A DNA stretch of 56,994 nt from Beverwykella pulmonaria (taxonomy: Eukaryota; Ascomycota; Dothideomycetes; Pleosporales; Melanommataceae): contig BCHH01000012.1 of assembly GCA_001599595.1 (NCBI GenBank), positions 512,172 to 569,165 of the forward strand, read 5' to 3'. This document shows positions 1-10,599 of the stretch, piece by piece. Within the stretch, counting starts at the first letter, position 1; every line of letters begins with the position of its first letter. The position numbers and the translations under genes are program-made. Under the pieces are notes generated by a model. The model ran no database searches. It worked only from the letters and a program-made list of their open reading frames with translations, and was not told where the DNA came from.

Positions 1-187
1 AGTCAGAATGGGATGATGTGCGCAACGGGTATTAGTTGGTATTGTGCGCGAGTTCGGGTGTGTGAAGTACTGTGCTGCGGAGTACAGTACTTGTCAGGAC
101 TGTTGTTCAGGACCGTTGTTTGGGACCGTCGTTTAGTATTGTTTGGGACCGTTGTTTGGAATTGGTGTCGCGGTGGTTACTGTGACA
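1..187 (-). repeat. 3' LTR of the gypsy element (partial)
   Basis: It aligns base for base with 5682-5868 without gaps. On the minus strand it begins TGTCAC at 187. The adjacent sequence at 188-200 reads as a purine-rich AGAGGGGGGTAC on the minus strand, a normal polypurine tract next to a 3' LTR. I count about 13 differences from the other LTR; all but one are CpG sites of the right copy that have become TpG or CpA here. Confidence 0.85.
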
Positions 188-224
188 GTACCCCCCTCTT
201 AGATTTGAGCGAATTGCGAGGGTG

Positions 225-3200
225 GTTTAGGGCAGGTTCAAGGCAGGTTTAGGTATGCTTGGGTATTTCTTGTAGAACAGTGAGACAGCCTTAGTGTCTT
301 TCATCTCTGTTGCAGGTTCCCAGCTCAGTTTATTATATCTAGTCTATTGGACTAGGTATTTATGGTATTGGCGTTGACAGTTGTAGTGGAGTTCCTTGAC
401 GCTGTTGACAGTCTATTTAGTTTTACCTTCAACCTCTATGGGTTTAGGTGGTGGGTTTTGTTGGCCAGGCAGGTAATCAGATTTAGGTGCCGCGGGTCAG
501 AGTAATGACACATGAAAGACGGGGTGTATTTTTATAGTTTTGGGTAGTTTGAGGCGGTAGGCGTGCGAGCCAACTAGCCTTAAGATTAGGTACAGGCCAA
601 GGTTCTTCTAGTCTAATTTCTTTGACTTGCGCTTAGTTTAGATGTTTTAGGCGTTTAGCCAGACTTTATCACCTACCTTATAGTTAGGTGCAGGTGATTG
701 GTTTTGGTTTGCATACTCTTGTTAATATGCTTGTGCCCACAGGAGTTCCTCTCGCACAAATTCCTGGAGCTCCTTTATATTGTCAACAAAGTGGTTCGCG
801 GCTTCCACTTAGGTAGCTTGGAAGCGATGCTTATTAATCTTAGAGGAAGGCTCAAATCCTATTTGTGGGTGCTGTCCGTATGTGGCCAGGAATGGCAATA
901 CTTGTGTTGATTTGGAAGTTGTGTTGTTGGCTTTAAATTCTGTGGTAGGTAGCCATCTTACCCAGTTGTCTTGTCTGTAGTTTGTAAACGCACGTAGGAC
1001 TTGTTCTATTACTGCGTTAGTGTTCTTAGTCTGTCTATTAGTCTTAGGATAGAAAGCAGATAACAATAGGGGATTAATTTAGAGTAGCTAACAGAGTTTA
1101 GTCTAGAATGCGGAGACAAACTGCGTCCCTCTGTCTAAGATAATTGTGTCAGGAAGGCCATGTAGTTTCCACACGTGTTGGTAGAACAGGTTGGCTACGT
1201 CAGGAGCTTGGATACTAGCACACGGAATTAGGTGTTAATACTTAGTCAAGCAATCAACTACTACTATAATGTTTGTGCAGCCTTCAGATTTAGGTAGTTT
1301 AGTAACAAAGTTGACAGAGATGTGTTGCTATCTTAGTTTAGGCACTAGTAGTGGTTTTAGCAGGCCATGTCATTTCTTGCGGGAGGCTTTCAACCGTCAG
1401 CATGTGTGGCAACACAATACGTATTGTCTAATTGTCTTAAACATGCTGTGCTAGTAGTATTCTCTTTGCAGGATATCTAGGGTCTTGCCACAACCTAAGT
1501 AGCCCCCTGCAGGTGAGTTGTGGGCTAGTTGCAACAGCTTTAGCTTTAGTTTATTGTAGTTAGGTATCACAAGTTAGTTCTGGAAATACAACTGTCCTTA
1601 ACAGTCCTCGCACTTACTAAGGGAGATCTTCTTCAACTGTTGTGTGCTGGAGCGCAGGAGACCCAAAATCTCTAAGATAAACTTGTTGTTTGCATATTTG
1701 TTAGCAATAATTTGTTGGATGGATTAGTTAGTCTCTACTAGGTTTAGTTTAGTGTATGGGGGTGCTGAGGAAGCCTTCTTGTCAACCCCTATAGGGTTAT
1801 TGAACAAGTCAGGGTGGAGCAGTGTTTGCTTGCAGGCTTCTTAGGCTTGATCCTTGCCTAGTTCGTCCTGGGATTGTTGTGTCAGTGCATTAGGCTTCTT
1901 ACTGTACTTGCTAGGCCAGTAGGTAATCGTGAAATCAAATTAGGACAGGTATTTGGACTACCACGCTTGCTAGTGGCTTAGTTGTTTTGTGGTGGTGAAG
2001 TACTGCAGGTTCTTATAATTGCTTAGTACTTGTATTAGGAACAAGGCTCTTTTAAGTTTAGGTTGCCATTGTTTGAAGCATTAGATAATTGCTAGTAACT
2101 CCTTGTTGTAGATCTTGTAGTTACACTTGGCAGGGTTTATGCGTTTTGAAAAGTACGCAACTAGTCTTAGGATTCCTTTAGCATCTTACTGCAAGATAAT
2201 GCCAGCAGTTACGTGGTTAGAAGAGTTAGCCTCAACTACTATTAGTAGATTAGGGTTGAAGTGTTAGAGGATTAGAGCAGATACAAACGCGTTCTTTAGG
2301 TTGTTAAAGGCATGTTGACAGGTCAGATTGAAACAGAACGGGATTTCCTTTTAGGTAAGAGCAATTAGAGGAGCAACAATCCTAGAGAAATTGTTAATAA
2401 ATCTCCTGTAGAAGTTGGCAAATCCTATAAAGGCTCTGACGTCTTAGACGTTCTTTAGGTACTCCTACTTAACAATAGCTTGTACCTTCTTTGGGTCTAT
2501 CTTAATGCTGTTAGTTAATATTACATATCTAAGGTAGGTAACTTTAGTTTTATAGAACTTGCACTTGTTAATGTCAAGTTGTATACTATGTTCCTTAAGG
2601 GCTGTGAGGACAAGTTGGACGTGTTTCTTATGTTTCTTTAGAGAGTTACTGTAGATTAGGATGTTGTTAATGTACGCAGTACAGAAGATGTCAAGATAAG
2701 GACACAGGACATTATTTACAAAGTGCTAGAACGTGCTTAGAGCATTGGCTAGACCAAAGGGCATGACTAGGTATTCAAACAGGCTGTATTGGGTTCAGAA
2801 GGCGGTTAACTATTTATCTCCTTTAGCAATGCGCAGTTTGTTAAAGGCGGCGATAATGTCAAGTTTTGTGTAGTATTTAGCCTTGCTAAGTTGGCTTAGG
2901 GTTTCTTGTATTAGTAGGATTGGGTAACAGTTCTTGACAGTTAAAGCATTTAGGGCACAGTAGTCAACGCAGAATTAGAGACCACCTCCAGGTTTCTTCA
3001 CAAAGATGATGGGTAATGCAACAGGAGAGGAGCTAGCTTATATGAATCCTTTGGCTAGGTGATTGTCAAGATACTTTTGTAGTACTTTTAGTTTATTCTG
3101 TGACATGCTATATAGTGGTCCAAAGCCGTGTTCCTTTCTGTCCTACAGGATAATCTTGTGGTTGTATGATCTTCTTGGGGGAATCTTATTAGCTTCCTTG

Positions 3201-4100
3201 TGGGAGAATACATGCAATAGGTTATAGTATTCTGCTGGGACCTTTGTGGCTAGATTAGTGTGCTCCTTAGGAGCCAAGGCTTTATCAATGTTAGCTATGG
3301 TGACTGCAAAGATTTCGTGATCGCGTTGTCAGGCACTATGGAGGAATGGGGCGGCTCTAATGCAGTAGATGTCTATTTCTAGGGCAGACGTTAGTTTAGG
3401 TTTAGGTTTAGGTTTAGGTTTAGTGTTGCCTCTCTTAGTAACAGGAGGAGAAGCTTTGTGTTTGTGAGTAAGGTTGTCTGTGGACAACTGTTAGTTTATC
3501 TTAGCTATTGCATAATAGTGTCGGGTTCAGGTAGTAAGTTTAAGACGACGCTTTGGTTTACAGGTTGGTTTTAGGGGACAGTTGTAGACAGTTGCTAACA
3601 GTTTATGTTATGCTGTACTGTGCGTATTTTGTACTGTGTTACATAGTACGTCTAGGGTCTTAGGTTGGCGCAGACAGTGCGTCTGGCATTAGGGGGCGTT
3701 GAATAGGAGTTGTCTGTTGTTATAGTTGGGGACGACCCTGTGTTTGTACAACTATAGTTGGCCAAGAATTATATCATGTTGGCTAGTAGTTGTAACAAAG
3801 AGGTGGATGCGTTTATAGTGGTTCATGTGCTAGAGGGTTATTATCACTGTATTAGTAATTGTACCTCCTTCAAGTTGTTTGCTGTTAAAACTAGTAGGTA
3901 TTAATGGCTAGGCTAGTGGAGTTAGTTAGAGTTTTAGTTTGCGCGCTAGAGATCTGTTTATGTAGCCGCAACTAGTGGCTCCTAAGTTAACTAAGCAAAA
4001 CGTGCTATGGGTTACTATGTCTTGTCAGAGGCTAACAGGAATATTAATGTGGTATTTCTATAAGCTTAGTTTAGGAGGTGTGAGCCATAGGTTAGCAGAA
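225..4100 (-). pseudogene. gypsy pol remnant (protease region, RT, RNase H, integrase, chromodomain)
   Basis: Reverse transcriptase reads through about 2640-3110 with the family signatures [15 protein letters not shown] and MPFGLA. The catalytic YxDD box at about 2660-2680 reads YINN, both aspartates having become asparagine. The integrase core at about 1050-1265 still shows VVVDCLTKY and ILDRGTQF, and the downstream integrase segment (809-1066) is the only sizeable stop-free piece. The segment at about 500-700 matches the tail usual after integrase (KVGDKVWL and HPVFHVSL). At about 240-460 a chromodomain-like block YLVQ-stop-T...SWEP follows, which marks the chromovirus lineage. Numerous stops make it non-functional. 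Confidence 0.85.
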
Positions 4101-4309
4101 ATCTGGTGAGGGCGCGGTCCTAGGCAGCAGCTTACACTTAGGACTTTCCTTTTGGGGATGGGTTGTGCTTGTCGCGAGGACTGCGTGATTGTGGCCAACA
4201 GTTAGTGACAGTTGACAATGCTGTAGAACTTATAGTAGACGATGAGTTCTGTTGTGTTTAGGTTGGAGCTAAGGGAGGTTAGCTAGTGCTAGTTGCTCTA
4301 GCAGCAGGC

Positions 4310-5310
4310 ATGGGGACAGTGCATTGTGGGGAGATGTGATTCTTTAAGTTACATTTAAAGCAACAACCCTCCTTTATTTGTTTCTGGCGTTCAGCTGATC
4401 CTACTAGGGCGTAACCTGCTAGGTTAATTTCTATAGCGTCTAGGTCTTGTTTAGCAGCAGCAGCGTAGGTTAATTAAGTTAGTTGGGCAGCAGAATGTTT
4501 GTGGGGTTGGCAACAGGGCAGCAGGTGGAGCATGTTGTTGTATTATTTGCTAATAATGTTGGCACAGTCAACAAGTTTTTCAGGGAAGTCTACACTAATA
4601 AGGGCTCCTTAGAGGTCCTTGTTTAGTAATTTAAGCAAGTGGTCTAGCAGTGCTGTGTCGTTCCATCTAGATTCTTGTCTGTAGTGATGGAACTTAGCAA
4701 AGTATGAAGGGAAGCTCTTCTTTCCTTGGTGGAGTCTTGCCAGTTTTCTTTGTGCAGTAGCTTGTTGGTTTAGGTCGCCATACGTAGATTGTAACAGGTT
4801 TATGAGTTCTTCTACTAATTCTAGGGAGAAGGAATTAACTAGGAGAGCAGCGTTGTCTTAGAGGCGTGTGATTAAGTATCAAAGGCGTTCAAGTTCTGTA
4901 GGATATTGGTTAAGGTTTCTGTGTAGCTTGTTCTTAAGTTGAGACAGGAAGGTGGGTAGTTCCTGTTGTTTGCTAGTAAAGAGAGGGGGATTAGGTAGTT
5001 GTTTAGTTCAGCGGGTGGTATTGGTTGGCTTAGTAGTTGGTTGCGTCGGCGAGCTGTTAGGTGTGGATAATAGGGTAACTATAGTAGGGATCTGCAGGTG
5101 GGCCGGAGATTCTACAGCTTTCAATCTATTGTTTAATTCTGTTACTAGTTGGTCTGTGTTAGACGTATTAGGGGACGGAGTCTTTGACTTAATTGTTTGT
5201 ATCTCTTTGTGTAGAGACGCAATTTGTTTTTTAAAGGCCTGTTGTTGATTGCTTAAGGCTTTAGCAAAGGAAGTCTGCATAAGCTGCATCTGTTCCTGGA
5301 AGGTTGCTAT
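4310..5310 (-). pseudogene. gypsy gag remnant with CCHC zinc knuckle
   Basis: On the minus strand an open stretch from 5289 to 5008 encodes a Gln/Lys-rich, probably coiled segment typical of the N-terminal part of fungal gypsy Gag. Further on, at about 4325-4370, a C-x2-C-x4-H-x4-C zinc knuckle reads CFKCNLKNHISPQC; the two glycines usual in this motif appear as Asn, again G-to-A changes. Stops lie between the two parts. The Gag/Pol boundary cannot be placed. Confidence 0.7.
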
Positions 5311-5681
5311 TAAGTCTATTAACTGAGGATTTGGTTTGGTTGGCGTTGTTATGTTGGTGAGGGTTTAACGCAACGTAATGTCACAAGAGGCTATTAGTAG
5401 CAGAGGATAAAGGTTCAATTAAATATTGGATACTACGGATACAATCTTAGGTGTGATAAATTATCATACAAGACGTTGCGTAAGGAGCTTGACCAGAGGT
5501 CCTTTGAGGTTTAATAAATACTTAGTCTGGTTTGTGCGTTAGGGGTCTGGTTCGTGCGCGGGCCAAGCCTGGTTGGGACTTGGTTTAGTATTTCAGGTTA
5601 GATTGGGTCGGCTAGTTGCCGACCTTGTTGAACTGTGAGTCGCAGTACAGTGCCGACGGTCGTCACCGTCGGTGTACTGTG

Positions 5682-5868
5682 AGTTAGAATGGGATGATGT
5701 GCGCAACGGGTATTAGTCGGTATTGTGCGCGAGTTCGGGTGTGTGAAGTACTGTGCTGCGGAGTACAGTACTTGTCGGGACCGTCGTTCAGGACCGTCGT
5801 TCGGGACCGTCGTTCGGTATCGTTCGGGACCGTTGTTCGGAATTGGTGTCGCGGTGGTTACCGTGACA
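5682..5868 (-). repeat. 5' LTR of the gypsy element (minimum extent)
   Basis: This is the part alignable to 1-187. The true LTR continues to the left, probably to somewhere between 5450 and 5640, but the window cuts the partner copy so the inner edge and primer-binding site cannot be fixed. It is richer in intact CpG sites than its partner. The right edge at 5868 (CA) is followed by unrelated repeat DNA. Confidence 0.8.
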
Positions 5869-6857
5869 GCAGCTTAGAGAGAAGTGGTGTACTTAGAAAC
5901 ATTAAACTAAGCAGCATCTACGTTACTATCCAACCTAGGAGCGCGCAAAGCATTATCCTTAAGTGCAGACTAGCTAGCTATTAGCCACCTCTTCTCCTTG
6001 CGCAGGGCATAGTTAATAAAGAAGGTAAGGACGTTGAAGGCACAACGCTATAAAGCGCCTAGCTACAACCCTTAGTTAGAAGGGAACAGCTTACAATTAT
6101 ACATAAAAGAGAAGAAAGGACTTACAGGAAGACACTTGCTAGTGGCTAAGACAGTACACCTTGTACACAGGGAGAAGGAGTTGCTGCGCTTACACATCTA
6201 AGCAGCTGCAGCAATAAGGTTAACCTGCGAGGCAGGAGTAAAGGAAGGCTACTAAACAAATTAGCACGTGCTTAGAGGCTAGGCAGGCTACAGGTCTATA
6301 CTAGGATAATAAGTTTGGTGCCCTTTACCTTGGAAGCCACCTTAGTAGTGCTAGTAAATAGGTTAACACATAGCTAACACTACTCCTAAACTAGCAGAGG
6401 TTGAGGCTCTAAGTAAGCTAGCAACCTAAGCACAGTAGGCAGAATAGCTGCATTAGAAGTCTCTTTAAGTGACAGGACTATAATTAACAAGTTAACAGAT
6501 ATTTAAAGTGTGGAGTCAAGGCAAGAGTAGTAAAAGATAGGGAAGCAACCTTTATATACCCTTGTGACGCGCACTTTTACCACAAAATTTACCTCCTCTC
6601 TACTGCTAGTTTAGGCCCAAGTACAACTTAGATAGTTGCTGCCTACAGGCAGTAAACAACTAATGCCTAGTTCTGCACGCAGAACTACATTAAGAGCAAC
6701 TAACTAAGGAGTTAGACGCTTAAAATTGTCACCCTATAGGGTTAATATAAACTATATAGTAGGTTTAAGGGGGAGTAACCTGTAGTACCCACGCGCACAC
6801 GCTACAGCCTACTTGTTACAGGAGTTAGGACGACTCCTAAAAGAAAAGGGGGGGCAA
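5869..6857. other. Mutated repeat DNA without a readable gene
   Basis: This stretch is dense in TAG/TAA in most frames, has the same decayed look as the flanking elements, and holds no long open frame. A short plus-strand piece near 6150-6240 (HLVHREKELLRLHI) looks protein-derived but I cannot assign it. It ends in a purine tract AAGAAAAGGGGGGG at 6841-6854 directly before an LTR-like TGTGACA, so it is probably the 3' part of another retroelement on the plus strand. Confidence 0.5.
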
Positions 6858-7090
6858 TGTGACAATATTATATATTGTTAGCCCTAGAAGGCCCTTAGGC
6901 AGGCCACGGGCCAGCCACAGGCCAGTTACGGGTTCTCTAGAGGATTACGTGACTTGGATTGGGATCACGTGATCAGAGATCACGTGACCGCGCAGGAGTA
7001 TATAGTCTTCTCAACAATCCTGAGTCATCCTCAAGGATTCGTCTCAATACAATTGTACACCTACATTTAAGCTTCCTACATACGAAAACC
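6858..7090 (+). repeat. Probable LTR of a second retroelement
   Basis: It starts with TGTGACAATATTATATATTG immediately after a purine tract, as a 3' LTR would. It contains two ATCACGTGA-type palindromes (near 6965-6990) and a TATA-like AGTATATAG (near 6998). The right edge is uncertain: copia-type coding sequence is recognisable from about 7140. Confidence 0.5.
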
Positions 7091-7139
7091 CTCACATCCT
7101 CTGTATTACTGCTATAAAGCATAGTACCCCCAACCTAGA

Positions 7140-8350
7140 GGACAGACTGTATGTTAGAGACATATCTTAGGCTTACGTACAAGCTGCTACAAACCTTGTT
7201 TAAGCAATCTACATTAGACCTCCTACTAAGCTAATTAAACACTTAGGACTTAAGAATAGCACTATCCTAAAAGTTATTAAGCCTCTCTACAGCGTTCTAG
7301 AAGCAGGAAACCACTAGTACAAGACCTATTATAATTACTATGTCAACTAGCTAAAGATAAACCCTTCTACCTACAACCCCTGCCTTCTGTACACAAACAA
7401 CAATAGCTCTAGCATTGTTAGCCTGCAAATAGATAATACACTATTTCTTGCTAACAAGACCTTTACTATAGCAGAGGAAAAGGAACTTAAGCAAGCAGGA
7501 TTCTTAGCTAAGGAAAGGGAGAAATTAACTGTTAAACAAGCCCTTAAATTTAATAGCTGCAACATATAGATCTCTAACAGTTACAATATACTCCTTACTT
7601 AAGAGAATTAGTGCAAGAACCTAAGTCTTATTAACGCTAAACACCCTGTTTCTACTACTAGCTCTAGAGGCCAAGTACACACTACTCTAACAACTAAGGA
7701 ACAGTATGCTGTACAACAAGCTAGAGGAGCCTATATTGCTTCTACTTGCCAACCTAAAGCTTCTTTTAATCTATCCTTTGCTGCCTAGGTGACTAGTCCT
7801 AAGAAGAGTAATATTATAGCTTTAAACAAGTGCATCTAATAGCAAGTTGACAACCTGCATAGAGGCCTTAAGTATCTTAAGTTGGACGTTAATACCCTAC
7901 GCCTAGTTGCCTTTACAGACGCCTCCTTTGCAAATAACAAGGACCTCTCCTTACAGATTGGCTATGTTATCACGCTTGCAGACGCTACAGGCAGGGCTAA
8001 TATTATCTACTAGTCCTCTACTAAATGCAAGAGAGTTACTAGGAGTGTCCTAGCTTCAGAACTCTACGCAATAGGCTATAGCTTCAACGTTGTAGTAGTA
8101 CTTAAATCTATGGCAGACTGCATCTTGCAGATTTAGCTACCCCTTGTTCTGTGTACTAATTCTAGATTACTCTACAACTGCTTAGTTAAGTTAGGCACTA
8201 CTGCTAAGAAGCGCCTTATAATTAACATTATGTGCTTGCGGCAATTATATAAGCGTAGGGAAATTGCAGAGGTCAAATGGGTGGATGGAGACAGCAACCC
8301 TGCTAATTCTATGACAAAGAGCAAGGCATTATCTGCGCTAGGTTAACTAA
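7140..8350 (+). pseudogene. Ty1/copia pol fragment: reverse transcriptase and RNase H remnant
   Basis: Plus-strand reading gives copia RT signatures (DRLYVRDIS-stop-AY, YIRPPTKL, ILKVIKPLYSVLEAGNH), then the second RT motif at about 7420 reading QIDNT where a DD pair is usual. RNase H follows at about 7890-8345 (FTDASFANNKDL, IGYVITLADATGRANIIY, KCKRVTRSVLASELYA, VKWVDGDSNPAN). Many Trp/Gln positions are stops and one catalytic Asp is Asn, so the fragment is dead. Integrase and gag parts are absent; it is truncated at the 5' side near the LTR at 6858-7090. Confidence 0.8.
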
Positions 8351-8442
8351 TTAATACAAATTATGTAGAAGTTAAGACTATAGGATGGGTAGAACGCGGA
8401 GCAGGAGTTACAGAATAAGTAGGGGTTACAGATAGGGGAAAC

Positions 8443-8763
8443 GTGTTAGAGATTGTTTACAAAGGTTCTAAGTTTNNGTTTCTNGATNATNNTTTNAGTT
8501 GATCTGGNGATCTAGAGAGTTGCCAGTGTTNGTATCACATGATTTCTNAGCGTTGATATCACGTGATTTCCCCGCTCTGGCGGCAGTCACATGATNAGCT
8601 TTCTGAGTCAAGGATCCTCAAGGATCCTCGGCAGTCACGTGATCAGCTTTCTGAGTCAAGGATCCTCAAGGATCCTCGTATCTTAGAACCTTAAGAATAT
8701 CATCACCACACAAGCAGGACACTAATACTACGGTATTGGAGCCCACTGCTACGTGGTAATACA
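8443..8763 (+). repeat. Probable copia 3' LTR with ambiguous bases
   Basis: A purine-rich ATAGGGGAAACG is followed by TGTTAGAG at 8443, the usual start of copia LTRs, and the unit may end with AATACA at about 8763. About ten N calls lie between 8475 and 8596, suggesting collapsed or heterogeneous copies in the assembly. It contains several TCACGTGA/TCACATGA sites and the 48-bp tandem repeat. The right boundary is an estimate. Confidence 0.5.
8581..8676. repeat. Tandem duplication, 2 x 48 bp
   Basis: Copies 8581-8628 and 8629-8676 are identical except for one transition (CACATG versus CACGTG) and one N. Each copy carries a TCACRTGAT site and a doubled CAAGGATCCT direct repeat. Confidence 0.9.
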
Positions 8764-8854
8764 TTCAACCAGTCGATTACCTCTACTGTGACCGTGAATA
8801 ACCTCGGGGTTACCGACAACTGCTTTCCTTCTATCATCCACAACTGCTATCATA

Positions 8855-9845
8855 ATGGAGAGTGCTGTTATCACACCAGCAGACCTCCCAAAGGCTGCAA
8901 ACTTTGACGTACGCACGTCTTCATTTTTCCAACACCACGATCAACTTCCGTCTCCCGAAAAAGTTCGGTCGCGAGCACGGGCCCAATATCTTGCTCGTAT
9001 TCACTGGGGCCGGAAGTCGAGAGGTGTCTCCCAGGTCTACAATGCACGTCCTGTGCCTGCCGTGTTTGAGGAAATGTCACTGTTTGTTAAGTGGGGAAGC
9101 GAAATTAGGGTCACTGAGGGACAAACTCTTTACGCGGTTCGAAATGGCTGCGGAGACTCTGTACTTGTTCCTGAAATCTATGGATGGCGTACAGACGGCG
9201 GTGAGACTTTTCTTTATATGGAGGCAATACATGGAAAGACGTTGGAAGACGCGTGGCCGGGGATGAAAGAAGATGACCGATTACGTATCTGTAATGAGCT
9301 TCGAATTATGCTACACCACTTACGCCAGCTCAAACAGAATCCTATGGACAAATTCATTGGTGAGTTGGTTTGTATAGCCCTCTTTATTACACCTTTATCA
9401 TTAACATCAAATACTAGGCAGCATTACGAGAGGTAACTACTACGAGAGAGCTCTCTTTCTGGCATCCCAACGCGAGACCGGACCGTTTACTTCTGTGAAA
9501 GAATTTCATGATTGGTTCATACTCCAGTACAAGCGGTGGATGCCTGATCCAGAGACAGTACCGGAACCGTATCGCAAGGATCTCCCTGATGACAGCGAGA
9601 TTGTCTTCACTCATGGAGATCTTCATCGAAGCAATATCATGGTATCGTCTTCTCCGCCACGGGTCGCTGCACTTATAGACTGGGAGCAGTCCGGCTGGCT
9701 ACCGGCTTATTGGGAGGATCGCAAGGTTCATTGGACAGCTGCTTACTTGGGTGAATGGGCTGTCAAGTACTTACCACTGATTCTAGATCAACACGAGAGC
9801 ACTCGGGAGGCATGGGATTATTACACGGATCCCGTGGGTTCTTGA
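8855..9845 (+). CDS. APH-family (aminoglycoside phosphotransferase-like) kinase, two exons
   Basis: The CDS joins 8855-9359 and 9433-9845, 305 residues, with a 73-nt intron (GTGAGT..GAGAG) that restores the frame at Gly169. The C-terminal exon carries the Brenner motif HGDLHRSNIMV and the metal-binding IDWEQSG, the catalytic and DFG-equivalent loops of the APH/choline-kinase fold; the N-terminal half has the LYMEAIHGKTLEDAW hinge typical of fungal APH proteins. Members of this large fungal family phosphorylate small molecules and rarely have a known substrate; antibiotic resistance should not be inferred. The start lies only about 90 bp from the end of the copia LTR, so its promoter may be partly LTR-derived. 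Codon use and frame look intact. Confidence 0.85.
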
Positions 9846-10599
9846 GGTTGCGCCCTGTTGAACTAGTCTCCTTTTATAGTTAGCGATTAAAGAGCCTTGT
9901 TTTCTCTTCTATCTACTCTTTGGCGGCTTGGGGCGTAGGTAAAGCTAATCGACGATAGGAGGAGGCACAACAGGCGCCTCGATTCATCACAAAGACATGA
10001 CATCCAATGAACTCAGTCAAGAATGTCCCCAACTAACAACTCCCTACAAAGGTAGGTGCACCTACCGCAAGAAATGATAGGAAGTGTGTGCCTCACGTCG
10101 CGTTCAATCGAATCACCAAAATCATACATCTATACAATCTCATCGGCCCGAACAAGGTGTGGTAGTTGGTTTTGGAAAAACAAGGCTTTATTTGGGGGCG
10201 TAGGCTCGAAGTGGGTTCACGTACCTGCTAATATCTTGATGAGGTTCTTAAGCCACCGTGAGCGTCAAACCTCATCAAGGGAGATTCAGCTATCTTGACC
10301 AGGTTCTTGAGCCGCCGTGAGCATCGATACCTGATCCCGAATCTCACTCAGCGCGTCAATCGTGAGCCAGCTGTTCGGCCGAGCGCAAAGCGCGATAACT
10401 ATCTACAAACCAGCAAAAACAAAGAACTATGGGATGTTGGGCAGGATCGTAGAATTGTACAATCTGGAGCCGAAATGATTGCTTGATGAGATTGCCGATA
10501 GTTGATGGTTGAGGCTCCGAGGTATCCTAAGATCAACTCAGGAACTCTGCCTGAGAAGCTTGGCGACCTAACCAAGTATGGAACAAAACAAAGAACAGT
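9846..10599. other. Intergenic; one hairpin and an imperfect direct repeat
   Basis: No convincing gene; the short open frames have no recognisable product. A perfect 12-bp inverted repeat (CTTGATGAGGTT at 10235-10246 and its complement at 10268-10279) encloses 21 bp, and the whole unit is imperfectly repeated at about 10293-10340. Confidence 0.6.

Larger units (their letters stand above)
1..5868 (-). mobile_element. Degenerate Ty3/gypsy chromodomain LTR retrotransposon (chromovirus)
   Basis: The order on the minus strand is 5' LTR (ending at 5868), gag with zinc knuckle, reverse transcriptase, RNase H, integrase, chromodomain, polypurine tract and 3' LTR (187 down to 1, cut by the window edge). 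Bases 1-187 match 5682-5868 at the same spacing, which identifies the LTR pair. Each domain can be read on the minus strand, but TAA/TAG/TGA stops interrupt every stretch, so the element cannot make its proteins. Stops sit where Arg, Gln or Trp codons are expected, the pattern of C-to-T and G-to-A decay at CpA and CpG. No target-site duplication can be checked because the left end lies outside the window. Confidence 0.9.

Noticed and set aside
3391..3422. TTTAGG hexamer run resembling a telomere repeat
   Set aside because: It lies inside the gypsy element and on the coding strand gives an alternating Pro-Lys stretch; the fungal telomere unit is TTAGGG and the run has only about five units.
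8855..9845. APH-family gene as an antibiotic-resistance determinant
   Set aside because: The fold is shared by many fungal small-molecule kinases; nothing in the sequence points to an aminoglycoside substrate.
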